Shown: positions 44,901 to 56,649, numbered from the stretch's first letter. The stretch is 64,000 nt of DNA from Plazaster borealis (GCA_021014325.1 CM037467.1:3348001-3412000), one strand, 5' to 3'. The notes: generated from the sequence alone by a model not told the origin. Made by a program: numbers and translations.

Positions 44901-47900
44901 CCCTCTCTGTCGCTTAAACTACAACCTGCTGTGCTAAGCTCTAGGGTCCAGGAATCGTCTCCGAGAGACTGCTCTGAGACGCCCGTAAGTTCAACCAGGG
45001 TTTGATATGCCGAGTCACACCTGAATATATACATCATATTTTCATTTAAGTTAATTAAGCGTTGTTGTTGTTTGTAAGTTGTTTTGTTCCTATTCGTACG
45101 TCCTCTGTTTGTCCGTTTTTCTTGTCTCCGTCTGTCCACAGGCTGATTACTACAAGCCTCGGCTTATCAAATCGGCCTCCATAGTGTTCCTTTTCTTTGA
45201 CTGTATAAACATTAAGCTACTCTGTTCGCTATTACATTGTATATGCATTCTGTAATGCTGTGTTTTTGACAGTATGGAAATAAATGTGAATTGAATTGAA
45301 AATAAGACGGATAAACTGTTGGGCTGGAAGAATTTGAGGAAAGGTTCTTACTTTGAAAAAATAGTTTTCTTTTTCCATTGATCATTTTCTGTTGTCTGGT
45401 TTGTTTGTTTTTTCTTCTATATACTTTAGGAGAACAAAAACAAAGGGAATTGTATCTTTACATATTTTAGCAACCCCTTTTTCCAGATCTCCTTATTTTC
45501 TTCTACTGCTCTTGCAGTCGATTTTCAAGAAAAGAGTGATCTTTATCTTTTGAAATAAACACCTCTCTAAAAGGAATCTTGAAAGTTTTGGACAGTCCCA
45601 TTCCCTTTTACCATTTCTCTGGTTCTGCTCTTATTGTTTATTTTCCAAGTTTTATTTCAGACTTTTTTTCATCAAACCAAATCTGCCTAACTACGGGATT
45701 TTCCGTAGAACACACAGAGGCGTTAGCGCCTACCTACGGGAAAACCCGTAGATGAACAAGACGTAAGTGTCTTTCTTTGTACTCTCACTACTAGTGATAT
45801 GAGATGGCAAACATGGCAAAATATACATCACATTAAAGAGAATGAGGTGCTCTTTCCAACGGTAAACAGTTTGTTGGGATATGTTCTTTTGCAAGGAAGA
45901 AAATAATGAATTTTTGTTGTAATGCAGTAATAAGTGCTGCATGGGCTTAGGCAGGAACAGTGTTTATGAACTGTGACCATCAGTCAGGCCGATATGGGTT
46001 AAACACCAAATAAAATAGAAGTATTTAGATATTTTGACAATTTCATTTTCTAGTCCCAGTTACCATTTTCTCTTGTCCTGCTCTTGCTGTTGATTTTCCA
46101 GCTGGGCTGCTTTCAAGTTAGACAGAGCTTGCCTAGCCAGTTCAGTCTCTGCCTGTGTTGCCTGACATCGGCTTCGAATGTCTGCAACTCCCTCCCTCAG
46201 GCGTGACAACAGCGGTTGATAATTGGCCAATGTTTCTTCAGCTATGCGTAACTCCGCAGCCTAATAATGGGACAAGAGAAAGTGTATTTATACCAGGGCT
46301 CGAATTTGGGAGAAAAATCCACAAGGGCTTGTAGCTCAACATTTTTACTGGACCAGAAATTTGGCCACCAAGCTCACCCAGTGACAAGGCGGCTTGAATC
46401 CTATAATAACAAGGGATCGTGTTATTTGTGAAAAGGAATAATCTATGTATATTCAGTTTGCAGTAACACCATGTGTTTAGACCCAGTAATTGGGGCGCTG
46501 TACTCGTTTTTTTTCAAAATTTTGACATCTGCGGTCGTCCTAGCGCCCCAGGAATGCATATTCGCACAGCAATCGCGCGCTGCGGCTAGTGCACACAGTA
46601 TGAATGTCGGTCCAACTGAGAGTTTGATGTTATGGTGGTTTCTCCAAAAATCGTAAATTTGCAGCTCAAAACCAAATCGTGAGTACATTTAAATGCCTGA
46701 TGTTGCATCTTAGACATATGACGAAGCAAGTAGGCGTTTTTAAAGGCATTTTTTGTTGGGTATTTTTGTCGTTCTGAGGCTTTTTTTGTGTCAACTTATA
46801 TCAATTTGAAGATTACTGTGCGTATATGCAACGCATTCCTGGGGTGCTAGTATGACCGCAGATGTCAAAATTTCGAAAAAAACTGAGTACAGCGCCCCAG
46901 TTACTGGGTCTACCATGTGTATATATCTACTTTGCTGTGTAGATTTGTTCTTTGAGAACTTGGCTTGCTATCTATTCTACTGCCGCGGAGTTCGGAAATG
47001 AAAAGAACTGTTCTGCTTACTAACTACTACCTCAGAGCTGCCAACATTTGCATCCTGCAATCAGAGAGATTTTGTACACCAATCAGGGAGATGTTTAGAA
47101 TTACAATAAACATAACAAGGGAAAGGTTTCCACAATCAGGGAGATTTCCAAATTTGTTCATCCGAACATGGAAAGATTAGTTTATTTTCAGGGAACTTTC
47201 TGCAGAATCAGGGAGAGTTGGCAGCTCTGCTACCTGGGTCGAGGTAGGAAATTGGCTTAGTGGATCAAGGGGACTTCTCATTAACTTCACTGCTGCGGAG
47301 TGAGTTCTTTTAACCTGGTCTCAACATTTTGACTAGCCTGCTCTAGTCATCGTCAGGAGACTGTTTGAGATGCTGGTTTCTTTTATAGGGATTCAGGAGG
47401 TTTCAGGAATAATCTATTTTAGCTTTACTCAACACCAATAACGGGGTACCAACCTCATTCTCAAACCTCTGCTGGAAATTCTCTACATTGACGTCACTCC
47501 CCTCAAGCTCTGACAGTGTTTGACTTCTAGTTTCCACAATCTGCTGGAGGGTAGCCATCTTTTCTTGGACTTGCTCTAGTCTGCTCTCAAAAGTTTCCAG
47601 TTTGGCTTGGAGTGTTTCTTGATATTGTAAAGAAAGGGAAACATAAATTTAAGTAGTTGCCAAGTTTTAAAACAGAAGCTTTTAATTTACCGAATTCAAA
47701 CTGGCCTCTTGTCACTGCAGGGTAAGCTTATTGGTGTAGTGGTAAGACATTTAACCTAGAATGGCGGCGGTCGTGGGTTTGAATCCCGCCCAAGTAGTAT
47801 GCCTGTGGATTTTATTTCCACTGGACTTGGGAAAGCACAGAGTATACAGTGCTTATCAAACATTACTGTAGGGTAAAACAAGAAATATTATTCTTAATTC

Positions 47901-50900
47901 TCGATGAGTAATACATTCACAAAAAAGGTTTTAAATTGTCAAATTATTCATGAACGACACTTTTGTGAAAAATTGTATGGAAACAAGGCAGCTCGCTTGA
48001 AGGTGTTACTGAACTATTTTTCATCGTTAAGTGAGAACAATGGAAAGTGATGGCTAGATTATACACTTACTATTCTCGGTTGATGTTATCATTTCTTTGA
48101 TTTTTTCTTCAAGATCATCGGTAGACCTCTTGGCGCCTTTGAGCTGACCCCTGATCTCTTTAGCTTCTTCATCTGATTAATAAAATGGAACAGAAGCAAT
48201 TCAGGGTTTTTAGGTATGCAGACGCCGGACGGAGCTATGTTCAAATTATAAGACCCATTTATTTACATAGCACCATGTAACGGTTTACAATCTGCAGCCA
48301 ACCATACCAGAAAACACAAAATTTGCTTAATGACAAGTGTGCCTGGTTCTTCTACATGCATTGCACAACACATAGGACCTACGGCTTTACGTCCCATCCG
48401 AAGGACAAAGCAATAATGGTTAAGTGTCTTGCTTAAGGAAACAAGTGTCAAGACCGGGACTCGAACCCACACTCTGCTGATCAGAAACATCAGAGCTTGA
48501 GTCCAATGTGCTTGACTGCTGAGCCTGTTCAATTGTCTGCCTTTTTTTTTATACTTTAGCCCTTTTCACACTACTCTATTCCCCGGGGGCAACCCCGGGG
48601 AATAACGGCCGGCCCTTTCACACTTGGATCACTTTACCCCTGATCTGCCCCGGAAAATGGGCATACCCCAGGGAATAGCCACCCCTGCTCTGGAGTAGGG
48701 GTAAGCGGTAAAACCCTGTGGTATTCTTGAAACGTGCAACCGGAACCCCATGGAATAGGGACCTAGGTGGGGACAGTGTGAAAGTGCGCCGGGGTAACCG
48801 TCGGGTAAAAAAAATATCTGGGGCCTCCCAGGGCTGTATTCCACGGGGATAAAAGATGAGAAAAGGGCTTTTGATAACATTACCACATGATGCTGGTGAC
48901 GGCCACTGATCTGTAGGTACATTCTCAAGGTTATCCAGCAGCTTAATGCGACTCAGGAGTTGAACAAAAGCTATCTTTTTTTTCTTGAATTCATCCTGAA
49001 ATCAGACAAAATAAGGAACATAATGTATATCAGGGAACTTATATAAAGGAAATTTATGTAAGGGAATTTCTAATGATTGTATTTATTTTAAGCTTGTTTT
49101 AAAGTAAAGTTGTAACCGCTTGGTTGGGGAGAGACCTCAAAACACGTAAAATCATTGCTAGTATGAGTTCGTCTTACCTCTTAACAGGGCTGTTGAATTT
49201 GGGGGAAAATCCACAAGACCACAGGGCTTGTAGCTCAAAATGTTTACTGGACAAGAACTTTATTACAAGACCAGAATTGATATGAGAACAAATACATACA
49301 CAGTTTAACAGTTTTAATTTCAACAAGCACTAAGAGAAGATTTATCTCATTTGTATTATGGGTAAGTATTCTTCATTACTCAACAGAATTTTTAAAACAT
49401 TTATCAGACTGAAAGGCACTTTTGAACAAAAACACAAGACCGCCGGACTTGTCTAGAGTTTACTAACTGTTCTCAGGCCTGTGGTCCAGTGTAATTTTCA
49501 AGCCCAGCTTAAGTGTAAGGGACATGACAAAGTAATATCAGCACTCAAATTGTACACTGGACCGCAGGCTCGAGGCCAGTGATTTCAGCATTGAGCCAGT
49601 AAACTCAGGACTGGACAAACCCGGCAGTCTTGTGTGTTTGTGTTCAAATGTTGTATTTCAGTCCGATAAATATAATTCTGTTTATTGTCATACATTGCAT
49701 CAGTATACTCAAATAGCACAATATCTGTGAATAAATATACCTTGGCCAGCTATATTTAGCATGGCGTTTATCTTGGGAAAAAATAGCACAAAATTGAAAA
49801 ATAGTAAATAGTGAAGCCCTGCCTCCTCCTTTTTTTTTAAAAGTCCAGACGAGAAACTCATTACTTTTGTTACTTGGCCTTACCACAACTTGCTGACACT
49901 CAATCTTAACATCAGGAGGCTGATTGCCTTCTTCTTGGCATTCTGTCTTGAATTTCTTTGGGAGGACATTTATCTCATCTTTAATTTGACTCAAAACCCT
50001 GTAAATGTAAACAACAAAATAAAATAAGGAGCAAAAGTTATTATAAACCGGAATGTCAGACAATGCAACCTCAGGGTTAAGCAGGCAACATACACAACAT
50101 ATGTCTGGCCGATAGTAGAATACGCAGCTACAACGTGGGACCCAAATACTAGGCGCAGCGCAGGCAAGCTTGAGTTGGTCTAACGTAGTCAATAGGGAGT
50201 TTTCGTTTTGGACGACGGATGATTCTACAACGGTTGAACCCAAACGTTGTCGTTTTCAGCACAACGCAGATTCACCCCAAGTACTGTCGTAGAAATTGAA
50301 GCCTCAGAGTCGACGCATGCGCAGATAGCTCGAGGTGTCATTTTCACCTTTGCAGAACCATCCGTTATCCAAAACGAAAGCTCCCTATTGACTACCGCTA
50401 CATGACTAGCGCACAAGTCTGCGCACATCTTCGCGAATAATTTCACGACATTGCACAAGTCTGCGCACATCTTCGCGATTAATTTCACGACATCGCACAA
50501 GTCTGCGCACATATTTGCGATAAGAGATGTCCCTTCATCAGGGCCACCATATACAGCTGAGCGCTGGACGTCATGGCGGTTTTACCGATATGCTCAGATC
50601 AACTTCACAACAATCGTAAATTTGCAGCACAAAACAAAATCGTGAGTACATTCAAATGCCTGATCAGCTGATGTTGCATCTTTAGATGCAAGATAGCATA
50701 TATAAAGCTATTTTGTTGGGTATTTTTGTCGTTCTGAGGCATTTTCATAGCCAATTTAAGATCCTTCGGGGAAATAGGCCCGTAATCTTGCGCTAGTACA
50801 GTGTAGTGTTACACTACAGTACAGGCTACAGCTAGCCCAGGTTGGACTCCTCCGTTGCATACAACGCGACGGGGTCCAGGGTATAAAGGTCCTCAGGCAT

Positions 50901-51845
50901 TGCAACAAAATTTATAACCATTTTTATCATATTTTTACCTTTTTGAGGAAGCTGAAACGTGACTCACATGTTCCTTGTGTCCTGAACCTTACGCCTGCTC
51001 TATTCAGAATTGCCAATTTTATCCTTGGATGACATTATTGTGAAAATAAAATGGAAATTGACGCATTCGTTGCGACAACCTCAACTGACATGGAACCAAG
51101 TCCACAAAAGAGGGCGCTGTCTAACCCGTAACACTGAACGCTTTTTCTTCGGGGCGGCAACACGACGGAGTCGCAGCGCCAGTGCACAACTTGGACTTAT
51201 TTTCGGAAATAATGTCATTCATGGATGTATTTGATAGGTTTGAACTCAGCAAAAGTGTAATTGAAGGCACCAAGAATAAGTGAATGGAGTTTCAGCTTCT
51301 CAAATTAGGTAAAAATATTTTAAAATGTTACTCAAAATTTTGTTCGCGTTGTAAAGGATCTTTATACCCAGGACGTCGGTGGCACTGACTGACGTCCTAC
51401 CACTCCCAGGGCTAAGGCTACAGCATTGTATTGTAGTGTACAGTGAATATAGTTATTTTAGTAAGGGCCTGGAATGGTTTACCATGTTATTGACCATGGT
51501 GCCTCTTCAAATTGCTTCCATATACTTGAATGGAACTATAGTCGCATTTTACAACAATTAGGGCCAATCCTCTACTGACATGACTGAACTCTAAACCCTC
51601 CACTTCCGCGGTAATAAAAATGGGCCTACCTACACACGTTCTTTAGCACAGACTAGACAGGCAGGGCAGGGTTGCAAAATGAAAGTTCCAGACCATGTAT
51701 TTTATCATTATAAGCAGCATTTTTTAAGCATATGATGCACCACATTTTCTGATCTAAAATACACAAACCTTTTCTGATTTTGTAAACATTCTTCGGATGA
51801 AGAAATCAAAAGATGAACGTCGACTTCGTCTTGATTTGTCTCCAT
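41974..51845 (-). CDS. Coiled-coil protein with tandem RWD-like C-terminus (CENP-P-like candidate)
   Basis: Ten exons join in phase: 51769-51845 (ATG), 49884-49998, 48884-48995, 48071-48172, 47454-47617, 46064-46260, 44825-45020, 43370-43512, 42860-43028 and 41974-42042 (TAA), giving 447 residues. Residues about 65-255 are charged and Leu/Gln-rich with heptad character (e.g. LQAKLETFESRLEQVQEKM, LENQQQEQDKRKW), a coiled coil. Residues about 256-447 alternate beta-prone and helical stretches (YQTLVELTGVSEQSL, DSWTLELSTAG, IDIETLDISDLVKEGVRRNN, EEGILRVILGDKGHIVCTLS, ISEWLEYLKEAV), suggesting two RWD domains in tandem. Coiled coil plus tandem RWD is the architecture of the kinetochore proteins CENP-P, CENP-O and the KNL1 C-terminus. 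The LTG block and helix pattern recall CENP-P, though this protein is longer. Gene structure is seen; the identity is inference. Confidence 0.6.
42138..42503. mobile_element. TTAA-flanked MITE, copy 3
   Basis: TTAA at 42134-42137 and 42504-42507. Left end AGGCACTGATCACATTTGGT, right end ACCAAACGTGTACGATACCT. Same orientation as the copy at 18496. It lies between the last two exons of the coiled-coil gene. Confidence 0.85.
43941..44105. repeat. Long foldback palindrome with tiny loop
   Basis: Arms of about 75 bp are nearly complementary: 'taacggccgtttaaaacc' left and 'ggttttaaacggccgtttaa' right, and 'gtgcgataaaggccc' left versus 'gggcctttatcgcac' right. The centre is only about 14 nt and contains 'cttcgg'. 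In the intron between exons 43370-43512 and 44825-45020. Confidence 0.85.
44401..44651. repeat. 'GGGCCCAATTTC' hairpin MITE, divergent subfamily
   Basis: Ends GGGCCCAATTTCATGGCTCT and 'agagccatgatattgggccc'; the interior differs from the main family but resembles 56381-56613. Confidence 0.65.
45692..45751. repeat. Cluster of three short palindromes
   Basis: CTACGGGATTTTCCGTAG, GGCGTTAGCGCC and CTACGGGAAAACCCGTAG lie in a row. The outer two are also nearly complementary to each other. Intronic; function unknown. Confidence 0.6.
46477..46912. mobile_element. MITE with 8-bp target duplication (hAT-like)
   Basis: Ends TTAGACCCAGTAATTGGGGC and the complement 'gccccagttactgggtcta'. The terminal inverted repeat extends about 28 bp. 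CCATGTGT flanks both sides (46469-46476 and 46913-46920). Part of the interior ('gttgggtatttttgtcgttc') recurs near 50720. No coding capacity. Confidence 0.75.
47033..47229. mobile_element. MITE with CAGAGCTGCCAAC termini
   Basis: CAGAGCTGCCAAC at the left and GTTGGCAGCTCTG at the right, with repeated 'aatcagggaga' inside. Flanks share CTACCT, a possible partial target duplication. Intronic. Confidence 0.65.
47720..47866 (+). repeat. tRNA-derived SINE, short
   Basis: 'ttggtgtagtggtaagaca' is an A-box-like block and GGTTTGAATCC (47776-47786) a B box, followed by 'aagtagtatgcctgtgg' and 'gtatacagtgctta'. It lacks a convincing acceptor stem, so it is not called a tRNA gene. Confidence 0.6.
48240..48532 (-). 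repeat. tRNA-derived SINE (Leu/Ser-like), minus strand
   Basis: Plus-strand 'gaccgggactcgaaccc' is the complement of the head's B-box region, and 'ttaagtgtcttgcttaagg' matches the body of the SINE at 52171. Between exons 48071-48172 and 48884-48995 of the coiled-coil gene. Confidence 0.65.
48558..48869. repeat. MITE with AGCCCTTTTC termini, 14 bp from a splice donor
   Basis: Starts AGCCCTTTTCACAC and ends with GAAAAGGGCT; GC-rich interior with 'ccccgggg' palindromes. Its right edge is 14 bp from the end of exon 48884-48995, so it almost abuts the donor on the transcribed strand. Confidence 0.7.
50186..50394. mobile_element. Palindromic MITE with TAGTCAATAGGGAG termini
   Basis: TAGTCAATAGGGAGTTTTCG at the left is mirrored by 'cgaaagctccctattgacta' at the right; 209 bp. 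Intron between the first two exons of the coiled-coil gene. Confidence 0.75.
50411..50522. repeat. 42-bp tandem repeat, 2.7 units
   Basis: 'gcacaagtctgcgcacat' starts at 50411, 50453 and 50495, each followed by 'cttcgcga(a/t)taatttcac' in the complete units. Immediately beside the MITE at 50186-50394. Confidence 0.85.
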
Positions 51846-52170
51846 TTTGCCCGCAGTTTGTTGATTTTTCTTACTTTGAATGAGCCGCAAAATAATAACT
51901 GGTGTCCTGCTCCTGCAGATGCACAGCAAGCACAGCGAAAGCCGTTAGATATGCACGTTGATCAAGCGGCACCAGCGACCCATTGTAAATGAATACCGCC
52001 CTCTTTTGGCAAAACTTGGACAACAATAATAATGGATTGGCAACCAAGGACAGGTCAGGGGGAAAAGGAAAAGAGGTAGACAGAGAAGAAGATGGAGAGA
52101 TGACATCAGGGTATAGGCAGGAACAACATGGACCAGAACTGCAAGAAATAGAAATGAATGGGTGTCGTAG

Positions 52171-52518
52171 GGTGTTGTGGCCGAGCGGTTAAGAGTATCG
52201 AATTCAAGTTCTGGTGGTTAAGTCATCAGGGTGTGGGTTCGAATCCCGGTCATGACACTTGTGTCCTTGAGCAAGACACTTAACTATAATTGCTTCTCTT
52301 CACCCAGGGGTATAAATGGGTACCTGCGAGGGTAGAGGTTGATATTGTGTTTGAAAAAGCCTTCGGAGCGCCACGGCAGCTCGGGGCTGTATACTCCCCA
52401 GGGAGCTGAGAAAGATTAAAGGAATGTTATTGGCCCAATGACCAGGGCACTAATGTAAAGCGCATTGATACGTTTATTGTAAAATGCGCTATATAAGAAC
52501 TTGTTATTATTATTATTA
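52171..52518 (+). repeat. Full-length tRNA-derived SINE (Leu/Ser-like head)
   Basis: The head reads GTTGTGGCCGAGCGGTTAAG with a perfect B box GGTTCGAATCC (52236-52246); 'gtgttgtg' and 'catgacac' could pair like an acceptor stem. A body of about 250 bp and a (TTA)n tail follow ('cgctatataagaac', then 'ttattattatt'). Relatives lie at 25196, 48240, 59040 and 59873. Confidence 0.85.
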
Positions 52519-54295
52519 ATGACATTTTCATGAAGAGGGCTACATCCTACACTGGATGAACACAGCCTAAATGATGATGATGATGATGATGAACAACTTT
52601 AAAAGAAATTTTAAAAAAGAAAAACTTTGTAAACATTCACGACAAGGGCAAAATAATGAATTTTTACACAAATATTTTTGCCAATGTTTACAATTTGGGG
52701 CATAAATTGTGAATATACGCCAATATTTATGTAGAAAATCATGACATGGGCAAAATTATGAATTTTGGAACAAATATTTTCGTAAATACTTACAATTCGG
52801 GGCATATAATGTGAATTTCTGCGTAAATATTTGCGTAAATATATATATGTGTGATGTCACATTAAAGCCACCATACTCTTTGAATAAAAGCCACACCACA
52901 ATAGTATCTAGTGGTTTGCTTTTAAAGGGTGTGCAAAACATGGCAATAAGATTGAACATCTAATTATCCACAAATTTGCACATAACTTACAAACGTGGTA
53001 TAAAGAGAATAATGGTGGAAAATTCCCATGAACTATTTGTGCTTAAAATGCTATAGCTTATGAGAAATGAGTAAAACAATTAGTTTTGATCTCGCGAGAG
53101 TCCAAAACCCGATGTTTAAAATTGGACAGTGAAAAATTATAAGGGGGGGGGGGTGGTTGTCACTCTTCTTGTAACTCTGATAACTTTGAGCTTGAACTGC
53201 CACAAATTTGTTACTTTATGTGCTGTGTCACATGAAGTGTGGATACGGGTCTAAACAATTCCGATGTTGTCGATATGCTTTAATGTCAAACTCAACTGAA
53301 GCTAAATTGTAAGAAAGGAAGTACTAAAGTTGTCTTTATTACATCAACAAGTTTATTGTCAAATACAAGGAGATACAAAATTGTTAAACCCTGTTTGTTT
53401 AAGGCTGGAAATCTATGTGTCTATCTGCATTGTGCGTAATGCACAATGTGTAAAAAAAACAAAAAAAACAAGCATCACACTTAATTTTTACGGATAACGC
53501 AATATGGATACATGAAATTAAATGCGAGTTGCTTGGCATGTATTTTCATATTTACACATTGCGAACAACAACGTATTACGCACAACGCATTACGCACAAC
53601 GCATTATGAACACATGGATTTCTGGCCTAACAGACACAATGCAATTTGGTACATACATGTCGTCTTAAATACAAATGGCAAGGTTGTTGTTAGTAGTAGT
53701 TAAGAAAATATTGTTGCTATCTAAACAAACATTTAATTCTTAAGATTTTTATATATTGATTGTCAATCTTATAATTCAGCACAAGAAGTTTTAAACGAAG
53801 TATGGTTGGAAATACAAAGACCTGATCAGTGGTATCTCATAAACAATCATGGATACATAACACCACCTGTGTATTGAGTGAGTTGCGACATGGAGGGACC
53901 AGTTTTCTTTGGACACTCAGTTGCTGGATGCCAAATTCAGTTGTAAATGTACATGTAGCACAACCCAATGTGCAGTCTAGTCTGGCACCCTGTGTGCACA
54001 CATGGCTTCTTATCGGCTTCTTAAATGGCTTCTTTTCTTAAGTTGTTGCAACTCATTTGCAACTCTCTCCATACACAGCTCTGCATAACTCCCTTAAGTG
54101 ATTTACTAGGATCTTTCGTCACTTTAACGAAATCCAATACCGTATGGTAACTCAACACCCAAGCCAAACTGTTTGGTCTCTGATTATGATGGTGTGTCTG
54201 ATCCCATATAAAGCATGAAGTGTAGTCCTTAGTCCAACAGCATCAAACAAAACATGCAGTTAGATTTTGAATGGTTTGGAATGGCTAAGGGTTAA

Positions 54296-54650
54296 AGGCA
54301 TCGTACATGTTTGGTAATGACTCTGATAATTAATGGCAATAAAAACTTACTTGGTAAGAAGTACAGCAGCTTTGGATAGTATAATGCATTTTGAGAAACT
54401 TTTCACTTCGAAAGTACTGGAAAATGGTTATGGAAAAATATATCAATTTTTTTCCCCCTAAACTTATGAATCTGAGAAGCGTTCCAATGCAAATTATTCT
54501 TCCTGCGTGGACAAAACCGCTCCTGATTTTCGGCAAACGCTACCACCTTTTGAAATTAAATTTTCACAGGTTAGTTTTATGGTATATATCTACAACTATA
54601 TAGGTTTGAAACAAACAATAGACTCCAATTACCAAACATGTACGTTGCCT
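54296..54650. mobile_element. TTAA-flanked MITE, copy 4
   Basis: TTAA at 54292-54295 and 54651-54654. Left end AGGCATCGTACATGTTTGGT, right end ACCAAACATGTACGTTGCCT. Inverted relative to the copy at 18496, with which it shares 'ttgagaaacttttcacttc'. Confidence 0.85.
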
Positions 54651-55206
54651 TTAAACATGGTTTAACACCCCCTCTAGTTTTGATTTGGACCGTAGTCCGG
54701 CAGAGAGATTCATACAAAATTACCACAAATATCAATATTTTGGGAAAATTCCTCTGATCTACATATAATATTATTTAGAAATGCTTTTAAAGTACATAAA
54801 TCAAATTTATTGCATGATTGATCTATTCAGATGGTTTGGTCAAAATTTGTCTGATTACAGGGTTTGAAGAGTCGAGACTTAATTTGTCCATTGACACCTC
54901 AGAACCATCATTTCTCCCTTCTTGAAGAGATCAGTATTACAAGGCTCTTAATTCTACTTGGTCAATTCTGTTAAAACTCTAACTACATGCAGCGTTTTCC
55001 CTGAACAGTGGTCCGCTGGCCAAATGCATGTTAAAACACCCAAGGACCAGTCAAAATTGTGTACTAGTGGTCCGGCTGGCTGGTTCAGTGTTAAAAAGCA
55101 TACTCTATTCAAAATGAAACATGAACTAGTGAAATGACAAGCAAACTGGTCCCGCCGACAAGTCACTGACAAAGTTTAAGGACAAACCCTGACATGTATC
55201 CATTCT

Positions 55207-55450
55207 GGGCCCAATTTCATAGAGCTGCTAAGCACAACAATTTGCTTAGCATAAAATTTCTTCCTTGATAAAAACAGGATTACCAACCAAATTTCCAGGT
55301 GATTTTCAGGAAATAAGCAAACAACAGCTGAATACCAGTAACAAGCAATATGCAACACATGGAAATTTGGTTGGTAATCCTGTTTTTATCAAGGAAGAAA
55401 TTTCATGCTAAGCAAATTGTTGTGCTAAGCAGCTCTATGAAATTGGGCCC
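55207..55450. repeat. 'GGGCCCAATTTC' hairpin MITE, young copy
   Basis: Nearly identical to 11384-11620 over its whole length with long complementary arms ('ttccttgataaaaacagg' and its complement). Confidence 0.8.
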
Positions 55451-56380
55451 TGGTGAGGACTGTCGCAATTGAAGGTACTTTACCCTATGGTAAGTCAACG
55501 ACTAAATGTTTGGACTCTGATAAGAAAAGTAAGAATAACTGGCATTATAATGCCAGTAGGTGGCTTGGGAAAAAATACCAATTCCATCAAAATCATGAAA
55601 AACCTTGATGGATTTTGAAGGATTTGGGGTGGTTACAATTTGGGGTCAGCACCATTGTCTCAATGGACAAAAATGCTTTATGTCGGGCCAAGTCGCATGG
55701 TGTTGTACGTCCTCTACATGTAGTTCTTATGCAGCCTCCAGAACTCATTTCTGATGCATTAGACTCCACAGCAGAGACCACTAATGATGAGAACATTTAA
55801 TAAAGATTTGTAAAACAGAATGGAAGCATGCCTCACTTGGAGCTTGGACAAAAAATATTCTTTTCTACATTAACACTGGAAATTAAGTGATTTTTTAAAT
55901 AAAAGTAATACAGCACCTTAGACAAAAAGTGTTTTTTTTATCAGAAGAGTGATAATAAGTGAACTTACAATTTACATTATTTTGTACAGTTTATTTAATT
56001 TAAACAAAATGATTGTTTTGCTTGCAATGTAAAGGCAAGTTCTTCTTGTCAGCCTCTTGAACTGAAGGTATAAATAATTAAATGGGAAAATTCACTGTCC
56101 CTTGGATTGCATAATGCCAATTTCCAATCATGGGCAATAAAAATGTAAATGTTTATTGTATATAAATAAAATAAAATATTTACTATTTTTCTCATGGAAT
56201 GAAAATAAAGGACTTTACTAATGATATGGTCCATAGGAGTTTGTAGATGATTGAAATCTAACAATTATTACTGCAGCTAATTAATAAAAAACAAAAAAAC
56301 AAAGGTACATGTAGAATGATCTTTGATCGAGACACTCAGCAGATGAGGTCAAAAGTCAACCTATAAAATAATATGAACTG

Positions 56381-56613
56381 GGGCCCAATACCATAGCTCC
56401 GTTATCAGAAAATAAACTTACAGAAGTAGACATTTAAAGTAAGGGTATTTTACATGTTATCAATTTTTTTTTGCTTGCACATGTTTATACTTCATGTTAC
56501 TAAGCAGTCTTCGCTTACGCAGTGTAGTGCAGAATTTTGGCGCTTACCCAGTATAAAGTGAAAATGTGACTGTGTAAGCACAGAGTTCCATGGTAACAGA
56601 GCCATGAAGTGGG
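56381..56613. repeat. Divergent hairpin MITE ('catagctccgt')
   Basis: Starts GGGCCCAATACCATAGCTCC and ends 'gtaacagagccatgaagtggg'; related to 44401-44651. Confidence 0.5.
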
Positions 56614-56649
56614 AGACTTTTGAGACGATAGCTGGCATCCCACTGAACG

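Noticed and set aside
47720..47795. tRNA gene
   Set aside because: Promoter boxes are present but acceptor and anticodon stems do not pair; a SINE body follows.
49644..50243. 199-residue minus-strand frame as an independent gene
   Set aside because: Only the middle 39 codons (exon 49884-49998) are coding; the rest is intron read-through on both sides.
50411..50522. CRISPR-like array
   Set aside because: Units of 42 bp are contiguous with no unique spacers; simple tandem repeat in a eukaryotic intron.
41974..51845. Calling the coiled-coil gene KNL1 or ZWINT
   Set aside because: No MELT repeats, and the N-terminus is short. ZWINT lacks the C-terminal RWD-like region. CENP-P fits better but is unproven.
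52171..52258. tRNA-Leu/Ser gene
   Set aside because: It has A and B boxes, but it is the head of a SINE with a conserved body and tail. Cloverleaf and anticodon are not intact, and other copies exist.
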